From the NCBI GenBank assembly GCA_012727745.1, contig JAAYGJ010000078.1, positions 1 through 12,062 on the forward strand: a stretch of 12,062 nt of DNA. The letters are read 5' to 3'. Positions within the stretch are counted from its first letter, which is position 1. Each line of letters starts with the position of its first letter. The notes beneath the pieces are model-generated. The model ran no database searches, was not told the origin of the DNA, and saw only the letters and a list, made by a program, of their open reading frames with translations. This DNA is from Clostridia bacterium (lineage in GTDB: Bacteria > Bacillota > DSM-521 > Neomoorellales > Neomoorellaceae). Below are positions 1-5,668 of this stretch, piece after piece. A program made the translations under genes and the position numbers.

Positions 1-278
1 CCGCCATGACAGTTTATTTCAACTATATCCTCACAAGTATAACTATGGGGAGAACGCATAACACTGACCAGCACTTCATCTATCAGGTCACCTGTCTCCG
101 GGTCATAAATCTTCGCCAGGCGCAGGCTATGGCTGCGGCTATCAGCCAGATGTGGATGTTTATGCGTTTTCACGATCTTACTGGCGATAGCAATTGCTTC
201 ATTGCCGCTGAGACGAATTATACCTATGCTCCCTTCACCCGGCGGCGTTGCAACGGCTGCGATAGTATCAGCCAGCAT
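1..278 (-). CDS. mnmE: tRNA uridine-5-carboxymethylaminomethyl modification GTPase MnmE (5' part only)
   Basis: Only the first 92 codons are present; the gene runs off the left edge. The product starts MLADTIAAVATPPGEGSIGI and continues with IIRLSG and later DEVLVSVMRSPHSYTCEDIVEINCHGG-type sequence, which is the highly conserved N-terminal tetrahydrofolate-binding domain of MnmE/TrmE. With MnmG, MnmE modifies the wobble uridine of certain tRNAs in the cytoplasm. The central G domain and the C-terminal Cys motif lie outside the window. The ATG at 276-278 is preceded by an AGGAGG at 288-293, ten bases away, and the conserved family start agrees with it. It is downstream of jag, with a terminator hairpin between, so it is probably not simply the last gene of the rpmH operon. 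Placement next to jag near the origin is the usual Firmicutes order. Confidence 0.95.
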   Translation of the reverse strand, partial: MLADTIAAVATPPGEGSIGIIRLSGNEAIAIASKIVKTHKHPHLADSRSHSLRLAKIYDPETGDLIDEVLVSVMRSPHSYTCEDIVEINCHG

Positions 279-303
279 TGTTCTAATCCTCCTCGGCTCA
301 GCA

Positions 304-338
304 CAATAAAACCCAGTAATACTTTTAGTATCACTGGG
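304..338 (-). terminator. Rho-independent terminator after jag
   Basis: Read on the minus strand, a 12-bp stem (arms 312-323 and 327-338, loop of 3 bases at 324-326) is followed directly by a UUUUAUU tail (305-311). The stem contains one G.U wobble (bases 332 and 318) in the minus-strand RNA. In plus-strand RNA the same pair would be A/C and there is no U-tract, so it works in one direction only. It ends the rpmH-jag operon 34 bases after the jag stop codon and lies immediately upstream of the mnmE ribosome binding site. Confidence 0.8.
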
Positions 339-371
339 CTGGCAAGTCCTAATCATTTTACCCTAAAACCG

Positions 372-992
372 TTAATTGCGCAAGTTGATAACTACTTTGC
401 GGTAGGGCTCTTTGCCTTCGCTGGCTGTATATATATTACTCTCATTTTGTAAAGTAGTATGGATAATCCGCCGTTCCTGTGCGTTCATGGGTTCCAAAAC
501 AACCTTTTTGCCCGTTTCCTTTACTCTAGCTGCCAAACGTTTGGCTAAATTTGCCAGTGTCTGTTCCCTTCTTTTTCTATACCCTTCGATATCAATCACT
601 ATTCTAATCCTATTTTTTAGCTTGCGGTTGACAGCTAAATTACATATATATTGCAAGGCATCAAGTGTTTCACCCCGGCGACCTATTAAAATACCCATCT
701 CCTTACCATAGAGGCTTACAAAATAATACCCTTCCCTGGGTCTAATCTCAATTCCTGCTTCCAGTCCCATATCATCAATAACTTTTTGTAAAAAATTATT
801 GATAATCTGCTCCGGATTATCAGGCAGCACCACCTTTACTTTTGCTTGACGCGAACCGAGTATACCCAGAAAACCTTTATTTCCTTCCTCTATAACAGTG
901 ACCTCTACTTCCTCCCGTTTCGCTCCCAGGGACTTTAAAGCATTTTCTATGGCCTCCTCAACAGTTTTACCGCTTGCTTCTACTTCTTTCAT
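372..992 (-). CDS. khpB: RNA-binding protein KhpB/Jag (Jag_N, KH and R3H domains)
   Basis: The 206-residue protein has the full three-domain layout of Jag/EloR/KhpB. An N-terminal Jag_N domain (about 1-55) contains the EEGNKGFLGILG stretch. A KH domain (about 78-150) has its GxxG loop at GRRG 104-107, and a C-terminal R3H domain has the R-x3-H signature at R174 and H178. Such proteins bind RNA, form a heterodimer with KhpA, and affect cell elongation and division in Gram-positive bacteria; in Bacillus the gene sits behind spoIIIJ (yidC) as here. Its ATG overlaps the yidC stop codon as ATGA (989-992), so it is translationally coupled, and it has its own GGAGGAAG at 1003-1010. It is the last gene before the terminator at 304-338. 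No anomalies are seen. Confidence 0.95.
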   Translation of the reverse strand: MKEVEASGKTVEEAIENALKSLGAKREEVEVTVIEEGNKGFLGILGSRQAKVKVVLPDNPEQIINNFLQKVIDDMGLEAGIEIRPREGYYFVSLYGKEMGILIGRRGETLDALQYICNLAVNRKLKNRIRIVIDIEGYRKRREQTLANLAKRLAARVKETGKKVVLEPMNAQERRIIHTTLQNESNIYTASEGKEPYRKVVINLRN

Positions 993-1672
993 TTGACATT
1001 AACTTCCTCCTTAACCTTTTGCGGCCGGCGGATTATTAACTGTTCCAGTATACCCGTAATGCTGTACATCACCCAATAGATAGATAGTCCGGCAGGAAAT
1101 TGTAAACTAATGTAACCAATTATCAGCGGCATTATATATAACATCGTTTTTTGCGTCTGATCCTGCTGGCTATTAATGCTTACCATACTGACTTTTTGCT
1201 GTATAAAGGTGCCTGCCGCGACTAATACCGGTAACACATAAAATGGGTCTGGATTACCGAGGTTTGGCACCCAGATAAAAGTTGCATGAGCCATCACCAC
1301 ATCAGGGTTAAGCGTCGGATCAAAAAATGTACGCAGCGAACTAAATAAAGCAAAAAGAATTGGCATCTGAATTAACAGGGGTAAACATCCACTAAAAGGG
1401 TTTATACCCTCCTTTTGATACAATTCCATCATAGCCTGCTGCAATTTTTGCTGGTTATTCTTATACTTTTTTTGTATTTCTTTTAATATTGGCTGAATCT
1501 CCTGCATTTTACGCATCGATTTTACTTGGTTATAAGTAAGGGGAAATAAAATAACTTTAACAACAATAGTAAACAGGATTATTGCCAGCCCATAATTTGG
1601 AAAACCTACAGCCTTGGTAACATTATATAAGACCTGGATGGACTGGGAAATAAAATCTATTAATGCGCCCAA
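989..1672 (-). CDS. yidC: Membrane protein insertase YidC/Oxa1/SpoIIIJ
   Basis: This 227-residue protein is the conserved insertase core without the large periplasmic domain of Gram-negative YidC. It folds into the membrane and inserts or helps assemble membrane proteins; in spore formers the paralogue SpoIIIJ is also needed in the forespore. Hydrophobic segments are seen at about 27-47, 96-113, 143-160 and 178-210, with a charged cytoplasmic hairpin between the first two (KSMRKMQEIQPILKEIQKKY). The groove position that is Arg in Bacillus SpoIIIJ is Lys39 here. No lipobox signal peptide is visible, unlike SpoIIIJ. The start is TTG at 1670-1672: an in-frame TAG lies five codons upstream, and AGGGAG precedes it at only about four bases. 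A small hairpin (1680-1696) overlaps this ribosome binding site. It follows yidD by 42 bases. Confidence 0.95.
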   Translation of the reverse strand: MGALIDFISQSIQVLYNVTKAVGFPNYGLAIILFTIVVKVILFPLTYNQVKSMRKMQEIQPILKEIQKKYKNNQQKLQQAMMELYQKEGINPFSGCLPLLIQMPILFALFSSLRTFFDPTLNPDVVMAHATFIWVPNLGNPDPFYVLPVLVAAGTFIQQKVSMVSINSQQDQTQKTMLYIMPLIIGYISLQFPAGLSIYWVMYSITGILEQLIIRRPQKVKEEVNVK

Positions 1673-1714
1673 ATAACTCCCTGTCTATAAGACAGGTCTT
1701 CACCTCCAACCTTA

Positions 1715-1927
1715 TTAACGGACTGGGTCGTAGCCGCCCGCACACCAGGGATGACAACGCAATATTCTTTTAACTGCCATAATACTCCCTTTGCCTGGGC
1801 CATACTTTGCAATTGCTTCAATAGCATAATTTGAACATGTCGGGTAAAAGCGACAATGCCTGTTGAGTAAAGGTGATATAATTTTCTGATATAGACGTAT
1901 CAACCCTATTATACTACTTTTTAACAA
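1715..1927 (-). CDS. yidD: Membrane protein insertion efficiency factor YidD
   Basis: A short 70-residue protein with the YidD signature: an amphipathic N-terminus (IIGLIRLYQKIISPLL), then HCRFYPTCSNYAIEA with C25 and C31, and the later RCHPWCAGGYDP motif with C58 and C62. It is thought to lie at the inner face of the membrane and to assist YidC-dependent insertion. The start must be the TTG at 1925-1927, because an in-frame TGA lies three codons upstream and no ATG or GTG is in frame. The closest good ribosome binding site (AAGGAGGAAA, 1941-1950) is unusually far upstream, about 14-16 bases. The TTG lies inside the last codons of rnpA (7-bp overlap), so translation is probably coupled to rnpA. 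Confidence 0.93.
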   Translation of the reverse strand: MLKSSIIGLIRLYQKIISPLLNRHCRFYPTCSNYAIEAIAKYGPGKGSIMAVKRILRCHPWCAGGYDPVR

Positions 1928-2286
1928 CGCTTGTCACTACTTTCCTCCTTTGTTAAAATATTCCCCAGACTACTTAATTTTAATACTTCATTTTCCAGTT
2001 CACTATATTTGCTGGAAACAGCACTTTGCCGAGCCACTATTACCACATCGTAACCGGGCTTAAATGAGGGCAGGTTCTGCCTGCATATTTCTCTGAGGCG
2101 TCGTTTTATCAGGTTCCGCCGCGCTGCCTTACCTACTTTTTTGGAAATTGAATAACCAAATCTAGTCAGATTAAGATTATTACTATAAATATACAATCTA
2201 AGTATATTACCGTTAATTTTTTTTCCCCGGCGGTAAATACGTATAAAATCGGTATTCTTAAGAATTCGCCGCCCCTTTTTTAGCAA
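1921..2286 (-). CDS. rnpA: Ribonuclease P protein component
   Basis: The 121-residue basic protein is the protein subunit of RNase P, which with the M1-type RNA cleaves the 5' leader from precursor tRNAs. It opens with LKKGRRILKNTDF (binding-cleft region), and carries the diagnostic RNR-type motif KAARRNLIKRRLREI around residues 53-67, followed by the PGYDVVIVAR strand. Length is normal for the family (about 110-130). It begins at a TTG (2284-2286) with a good GGAGGT eight to thirteen bases upstream; no ATG is suitably placed. It lies 33 bases downstream of rpmH, the almost universal rpmH-rnpA pairing, and overlaps yidD at its end. Confidence 0.96.
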   Translation of the reverse strand: MLKKGRRILKNTDFIRIYRRGKKINGNILRLYIYSNNLNLTRFGYSISKKVGKAARRNLIKRRLREICRQNLPSFKPGYDVVIVARQSAVSSKYSELENEVLKLSSLGNILTKEESSDKRC

Positions 2287-2319
2287 TACTTAACCTCCAT
2301 TATATAACATAAGGCCTGC

Positions 2320-2454
2320 CTAAGCTGACAGGCGCTTACGTCCTTTACGCCTTCTTCTTTTGATAACTTCCCGCCCTTTACTGGTACGCATGCGTTTTAA
2401 AAAGCCGTGTACCCTTTTGTGGCGTCTTTGCTTCGGTTGATATGTCCTCTTCAA
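2320..2454 (-). CDS. rpmH: 50S ribosomal protein L34
   Basis: A 44-residue, extremely basic protein beginning KRTYQPKQRRHKRVHGF and ending KGRKRLSA is unmistakably L34 of the large ribosomal subunit, and its length is exactly that of the family. The start is TTG at 2452-2454, preceded by AGGAGGA at 2461-2467 with a six-base gap; there is no in-frame ATG at this position, and the conserved N-terminus (MKRTYQP) fixes the start. It is the first gene of the minus-strand operon and has a consensus promoter about 60 bases upstream. L34 next to the origin is the classical bacterial arrangement. Confidence 0.97.
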   Translation of the reverse strand: MKRTYQPKQRRHKRVHGFLKRMRTSKGREVIKRRRRKGRKRLSA

Positions 2455-2509
2455 TTGGTATCCTCCTCATAAAATTTCAAGACCGCTGAATTTTTTTCTT
2501 ACCATTGAA

Positions 2510-2539
2510 ATTATAGCTGACTCTTTTTCTCCCTGTCAA
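2510..2539 (-). promoter_or_regulatory. Sigma-A promoter of the rpmH-rnpA-yidD-yidC-jag operon
   Basis: On the minus strand a perfect -35 TTGACA (2534-2539) and a perfect -10 TATAAT (2510-2515) are separated by 18 bases. The expected transcription start is near 2503, which gives a leader of about 50 bases before the rpmH TTG. An 8-bp inverted repeat (arms 2538-2545 and 2552-2559) touches the -35 element. Confidence 0.85.
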
Positions 2540-2726
2540 GGAAAAGGGAATTTTTCCTTTTACTCTGTTCAGTAAGTCCAAGCTATACTGTACTTACTGT
2601 AGATTTTTATTACCGTTTGTAATTGCAAAAAGATCTTTCCCATATTGCTTTCCATATAGGTTAAACTTTGTTCATAGAAATAGGTGCGTTCTATTTTTTA
2701 CACTATTTTTAGCGATTGTTCGCCTG

Positions 2727-2755
2727 TTGATAGTTATCCCCAAAACTGTTAAGAT
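2727..2755 (+). promoter_or_regulatory. dnaA: Probable dnaA promoter
   Basis: TTGATA (2727-2732) and TAAGAT (2750-2755) are separated by 17 bases; they match the sigma-A hexamers at 5/6 and 4/6. Transcription would start near 2762, about 90 bases before the dnaA TTG. A DnaA box sits in the spacer, as expected for DnaA autorepression. Confidence 0.55.
2734..2742 (+). promoter_or_regulatory. DnaA box (8/9) in the dnaA promoter
   Basis: TTATCCCCA differs from the TTATCCACA consensus at one base. It lies wholly between the -35 and -10 of the presumed dnaA promoter. A two-mismatch box in the opposite orientation, TGTTGATAG (2725-2733), abuts it head to head. Confidence 0.6.
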
Positions 2756-2851
2756 TAGATTGCTTATATCTGTGTATGGGACCCTTTTTTTCCTCATTAT
2801 CCCGACCTTTAACATTCCTATCTTTAACATCTTCCCCAGGGAGGTAATCTT

Positions 2852-4183
2852 TTGTCTGTAAATTATCTTGATTTAGTGTGGCAAAAAGTACTGGCCATTT
2901 TAAAAAATTATATATCTGCTTCGGCCCTTGAGACATGGTTCCATAATGCCCGGCTTATTGATATGCAGGGAAATACTATAGTTCTATCTGTAGCTAATGA
3001 ATTTGCCCGCGATTATATTCAAAGCCGCTATTATCTCCTTTTACAGAAAGTATTACAAAAAATTCTCGGCCAATCCTCTCTTAAAATACAGATTATTTGT
3101 TCCTCCTCGCTAGATGAAATACAAGCAAACAACCTGGTAGATAACGGCACCAATTATTCTCTCTATCTTAACCCGAAATACACCTTTGATTCCTTTGTTG
3201 TAGGCAACAGCAACCGCTTTGCCCATGCTGCTTGTCTGGCAGTAGCTGAGTCACCGGCAAGTTCATATAACCCACTATTTATTTACGGGGGAGTCGGCCT
3301 CGGTAAAACCCATCTGATGCAGGCTATCGGCCACTACGTCTGTAATAATTTGCCTAACCTGCGGGTACTGTATATATCCTCAGAAAAATTTACTAACGAC
3401 CTAATTAATGCTATCCGTGACGAGCAAACTGAAGAATTTAGGGCTAAATACCGTAATATAGATGTGCTCTTGATCGATGATATCCAGTTTCTGGCTAAAA
3501 AAGAGGCTACCCAGGAGGAATTTTTTCACACCTTTAATCATCTTTATGGGGCCAATAAACAGATCATCATTTCCAGTGACCGTCCCCCTAAAGAAATACC
3601 AACCCTGGAAGACCGCCTGCGTTCGCGTTTTGAATGGGGGCTTATTACAGATATTCAGCCGCCGGACTTTGAAACCCGAGTTGCTATCCTGCGCAAGAAA
3701 GCTTCCCTGGATAATATTAATATTCCCGATGAAATAATGTTCTTTATCGCCCAGAAGATAGATGCTAATATTCGGGAGCTGGAAGGTGCTTTACTCCGTA
3801 TAGCAGCTTATACCTCTTTTACTAAAGAAGAGCTCACTTTAGAGTTAGCTGAAGAAATTTTACAACAAGCTCTCAATCTCTCTAATCCAAAGCCTATTAC
3901 TATCAAACTTATTCAGGATACTGTAGCAAATTACTTTAATCTACGTCCGGAAGACCTAAAAGCAAAAAAACGCAGCCGTTCTATTTCCTATCCCCGCCAA
4001 ATAGCGATGTACCTTTGCCGCGAATTAACCGATAATTCCCTACCTAAGATAGGCGCTGAATTTGGTGGCAGAGATCATACCACTGTATTACATGCTTATG
4101 ATAAAATACGTAATGAGCTGAACACCAATCCATCCTTACCCCAAATATTATCTGAACTTAGACAACAAATAACTAACCAATAA
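2852..4183 (+). CDS. dnaA: Chromosomal replication initiator DnaA
   Basis: The 443-residue protein is full-length DnaA, the AAA+ ATPase that binds DnaA boxes and melts the origin. Domain I (about 1-80) contains the ETWF helix; a short linker follows; domain III (about 110-320) has Walker A GGVGLGKTH (146-154), Walker B LLIDDIQF (206-213) and the sensor region IISSDRPP. Domain IV ends in the signature GGRDHTTVLHA (405-415), the helix-turn-helix that reads DnaA boxes. The start is TTG at 2852-2854 with GGGAGGT (2839-2845) six bases upstream; the conserved N-terminus (LDLVWQKVLAILK) leaves no better choice. It is the first gene of the right arm and is flanked on both sides by origin sequence, with likely autoregulation through the box at 2734-2742. 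Confidence 0.98.
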   Translation: MSVNYLDLVWQKVLAILKNYISASALETWFHNARLIDMQGNTIVLSVANEFARDYIQSRYYLLLQKVLQKILGQSSLKIQIICSSSLDEIQANNLVDNGTNYSLYLNPKYTFDSFVVGNSNRFAHAACLAVAESPASSYNPLFIYGGVGLGKTHLMQAIGHYVCNNLPNLRVLYISSEKFTNDLINAIRDEQTEEFRAKYRNIDVLLIDDIQFLAKKEATQEEFFHTFNHLYGANKQIIISSDRPPKEIPTLEDRLRSRFEWGLITDIQPPDFETRVAILRKKASLDNINIPDEIMFFIAQKIDANIRELEGALLRIAAYTSFTKEELTLELAEEILQQALNLSNPKPITIKLIQDTVANYFNLRPEDLKAKKRSRSISYPRQIAMYLCRELTDNSLPKIGAEFGGRDHTTVLHAYDKIRNELNTNPSLPQILSELRQQITNQ

Positions 4184-4189
4184 TCCACA
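4181..4189 (+). promoter_or_regulatory. DnaA box (8/9) at the dnaA stop codon
   Basis: TAATCCACA differs from TTATCCACA only at position 2. It overlaps the TAA stop codon of dnaA and is in the same orientation as the box at 4224-4232. Confidence 0.55.
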
Positions 4190-4214
4190 CAGTTTTATAT
4201 TGTAGTTACTGCCT

Positions 4215-4220
4215 TATAAT
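4215..4220 (+). promoter_or_regulatory. Possible -10 element of a dnaN promoter
   Basis: A perfect TATAAT lies 77 bases upstream of the dnaN ATG. The -35 position (about 4192-4198, TTTTAT or GTTTTA) is poor and no TGn extension is present, so an independent dnaN promoter is only possible. If used, it would fire through the DnaA-trio. Confidence 0.3.
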
Positions 4221-4223
4221 CCC

Positions 4224-4232
4224 TTACTCACA
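4224..4232 (+). promoter_or_regulatory. DnaA box next to the DnaA-trio
   Basis: TTACTCACA matches the looser consensus TTATNCACA at all but one base. It is the last box before the triplet repeat, separated from it by twelve bases, the place where the box that nucleates the filament is expected. Confidence 0.5.
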
Positions 4233-4244
4233 AATTAACAGCTC

Positions 4245-4262
4245 CTACTACTGCTACTACTA
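4245..4262 (-). repeat. DnaA-trio triplet repeat (six units)
   Basis: Six consecutive triplets CTA CTA CTG CTA CTA CTA on the plus strand correspond to 3'-GAT-5' units on the complementary strand, with one variant unit (GAC). They follow a DnaA box and precede a run of six T, which matches the described spacing of DnaA-trio elements in Firmicutes origins. Confidence 0.75.
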
Positions 4263-4296
4263 TTTTTTAGATGATGAAAGTAGGTGTGTATTTAAG

Positions 4297-5424
4297 ATGC
4301 ATATCAATTGCCCCCAGCCTGACCTTTTAAATGCTGTTCAAAAAGTACAACGCGCTGTAGCTACTAATGACAATCTTCCCTATTTAACCGGTATTTTAAT
4401 TAAAGCCCATAATAATAAGCTTACCCTGCATAGTACTGATCTTGACCTAGGTATCAAATTTAGCTTTGAAACTGAAGTTTTGATTGAAGGAGATATTTTG
4501 CTTCCAGCCCGGATATTTGCAGAAATGGTAAGAAAGTTACCACCTATAGATTTATCAATTAAAAGTTTAGATAATAATATGGTTGAAATTACATACCATC
4601 AATCCAAAATTCAACTAAACTGTTTTGACCCCAGTAACTTTCCTTCATTTCCAACTGTCGAAGCTAGTTTCCAAATTAAGTCCCAAGCTAACATACTGAA
4701 AGAAGCTATCCGCAAGGTAAGCATTGCTACCAACAGTGATGACCTGCAAAGCATTTTTAATGCTATTCTTTTAGAAAAAAAACAGGACCAAGAAAGCTTC
4801 AACCTGGTAGCTACTGATACTCACCGCCTGGCGGTATACAATAGCAACGGGATTCGTAACAGCGAAACTACCCTTAAAGCCCTAGTAGGTAGCAGAGCTC
4901 TAAATGAACTGGCCCGTATGTTAAGTAATGATGAAAGCCAGGTCATATTAACTGTGGGCCCAAATCAAATCGTAGTTGAACATGAAAATTTAGTACTTTA
5001 CGCTCGCTTACTCAATGACAAATTTCCCCACTACCGGCAGATAATACCTCAAAGCGCCTCTACCACGCTAAAAATAAACACTAAAGAACTATTAGAGACA
5101 ACTGAACGTGCTACCTTACTGGCCCGGGATGAGCTAAAACCTCGCTCCCATCTTGTGATGTTAAAAATAGATGATACCTTAAAAATTTCCAGCGAAGCCG
5201 CAGAAGTAGGTAAGTTAGAAGAAGAATTAACGGCAGACATTGAAGGGCAACCTATAGAAATAGCCTTTAATGGTCGTTACCTTTTGGATACTTTGAAAGT
5301 AATTGACAGCCAAGAAGTAGTTTTAGAGATGCAGGCCCCATTAAAACCTATTGTAGTCAAACCTGCAGATAATGATAATTATTTATGTCTTATACTTCCG
5401 GTCAGGATTCATAAACAGCTATAA
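4297..5424 (+). CDS. dnaN: DNA polymerase III beta subunit (sliding clamp)
   Basis: The 375-residue protein is the beta clamp that encircles DNA and holds polymerase III and many repair proteins on it. Length is typical, with three clamp folds of about 120 residues. Recognisable stretches are the NDNLPYLTGILIKA and STDLDLGIKFSFE region in domain 1, the LVATDTHRLAVYN strand in domain 2 (around residue 170), the FPHYRQIIPQ motif near residue 245, and a C-terminus in which YLCLILPVRIHK replaces the common YLVMPMRL end. The ATG at 4297 is the only start in frame with this N-terminus, but its ribosome binding site is weak (TAGGTG about 11 bases upstream), so translation may be modest. The gap to dnaA is occupied by the unwinding region; the gap to yaaA is about 22 bases. 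Confidence 0.98.
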   Translation: MHINCPQPDLLNAVQKVQRAVATNDNLPYLTGILIKAHNNKLTLHSTDLDLGIKFSFETEVLIEGDILLPARIFAEMVRKLPPIDLSIKSLDNNMVEITYHQSKIQLNCFDPSNFPSFPTVEASFQIKSQANILKEAIRKVSIATNSDDLQSIFNAILLEKKQDQESFNLVATDTHRLAVYNSNGIRNSETTLKALVGSRALNELARMLSNDESQVILTVGPNQIVVEHENLVLYARLLNDKFPHYRQIIPQSASTTLKINTKELLETTERATLLARDELKPRSHLVMLKIDDTLKISSEAAEVGKLEEELTADIEGQPIEIAFNGRYLLDTLKVIDSQEVVLEMQAPLKPIVVKPADNDNYLCLILPVRIHKQL

Positions 5425-5446
5425 TAAACAGTAAGGGTGAAGGATA

Positions 5447-5668
5447 ATAACTGAGATTACCATTAACACTGCTACTATCAGGCTGGATCAATTCATCAAA
5501 TGGGCCGGGATTACCGCCACCGGGGGACAAGCTAAAGAAATTATTGCTTTAGGTTTGGTTAAAGTTAACGGGCAGATTGAAAAACATCGCAGCCACTTAC
5601 TGGCTCCGGGCGATGAGGTGATTGTAAAGGGTGTCTGCTATAGAATTAAAGCAGCTCCAACTGACTAA
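5447..5668 (+). CDS. yaaA: S4-domain RNA-binding protein YaaA (non-canonical start codon)
   Basis: About 73 residues with a single S4 domain: TIRLDQFIKWAGI, then TGGQAKEIIALGLVKVNGQIEKH, then LLAPGDEVIVKG. Length and order match Bacillus YaaA (71 residues), a small protein always found between dnaN and recF; an RNA or ribosome-assembly role is assumed from the domain. The frame has a TGA at 5438-5440 and no ATG, GTG, TTG or CTG before the CTG at 5483, which would remove the first part of the domain. The best guess is ATA at 5447, seven bases after AAGGGTG (5433-5439) and at the place where relatives have their ATG; ATT at 5456 is the alternative. Its 3' end overlaps recF by 38 bases. The gene itself is certain; its start is not. 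Confidence 0.8.
   Translation: MTEITINTATIRLDQFIKWAGITATGGQAKEIIALGLVKVNGQIEKHRSHLLAPGDEVIVKGVCYRIKAAPTD

Larger units (their letters stand above)
2471..2851. other. rpmH-dnaA intergenic region, upstream half of oriC
   Basis: About 380 bases without a gene between the divergent rpmH and dnaA. It is rich in A/T tracts. It contains the minus-strand rpmH promoter, an 8-bp perfect inverted repeat CAGTAAGT/ACTTACTG (2570-2577 and 2592-2599, spacer 14), a presumed dnaA promoter (2727-2755) and one DnaA box with a single mismatch (2734-2742). Weaker box-like sites are TTATCCCGA at 2797-2805 (two mismatches) and an inverted TGTTGATAG at 2725-2733 (two mismatches). The position matches the upstream incAB part of the Bacillus origin, but perfect TTATCCACA boxes are lacking. 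The 75-codon minus-strand open frame across it (2709-2936) overlaps dnaA and looks like chance. Confidence 0.7.
4184..4296. other. Origin unwinding region (DnaA boxes, DnaA-trio, T-tract)
   Basis: The 113-base dnaA-dnaN gap has the arrangement of the Bacillus basal unwinding system. From left to right it holds a DnaA box overlapping the dnaA stop (4181-4189), a second box (4224-4232), a twelve-base spacer ending in the GC-richer CAGCTC, six triplets CTA CTA CTG CTA CTA CTA (4245-4262) and T6 (4263-4268). Read on the complementary strand, the triplets are the 3'-GAT-5' repeats known as the DnaA-trio, on which a DnaA filament is loaded to open the duplex. This is the most probable site of initial melting. 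Confidence 0.75.

Noticed and set aside
2709..2936. 75-codon minus-strand open frame across the dnaA promoter and dnaA start
   Set aside because: No ribosome binding site or recognisable domain; it lies over origin signals and antisense to the dnaA 5' end, so chance is likeliest.
4271..4330. 19-codon upstream frame (ATG ATG AAA GTA) overlapping the dnaN start
   Set aside because: It has no Shine-Dalgarno sequence (T-run upstream) and overlaps dnaN in another frame; too short to support as a leader peptide.
5437..5454. GTG AAG GAT AAT AAC TGA upstream of yaaA as a +1 programmed frameshift start
   Set aside because: The frame relation would need +1, but AAC TGA is not a slippery site like the prfB CUU UGA; a non-standard start codon is simpler.
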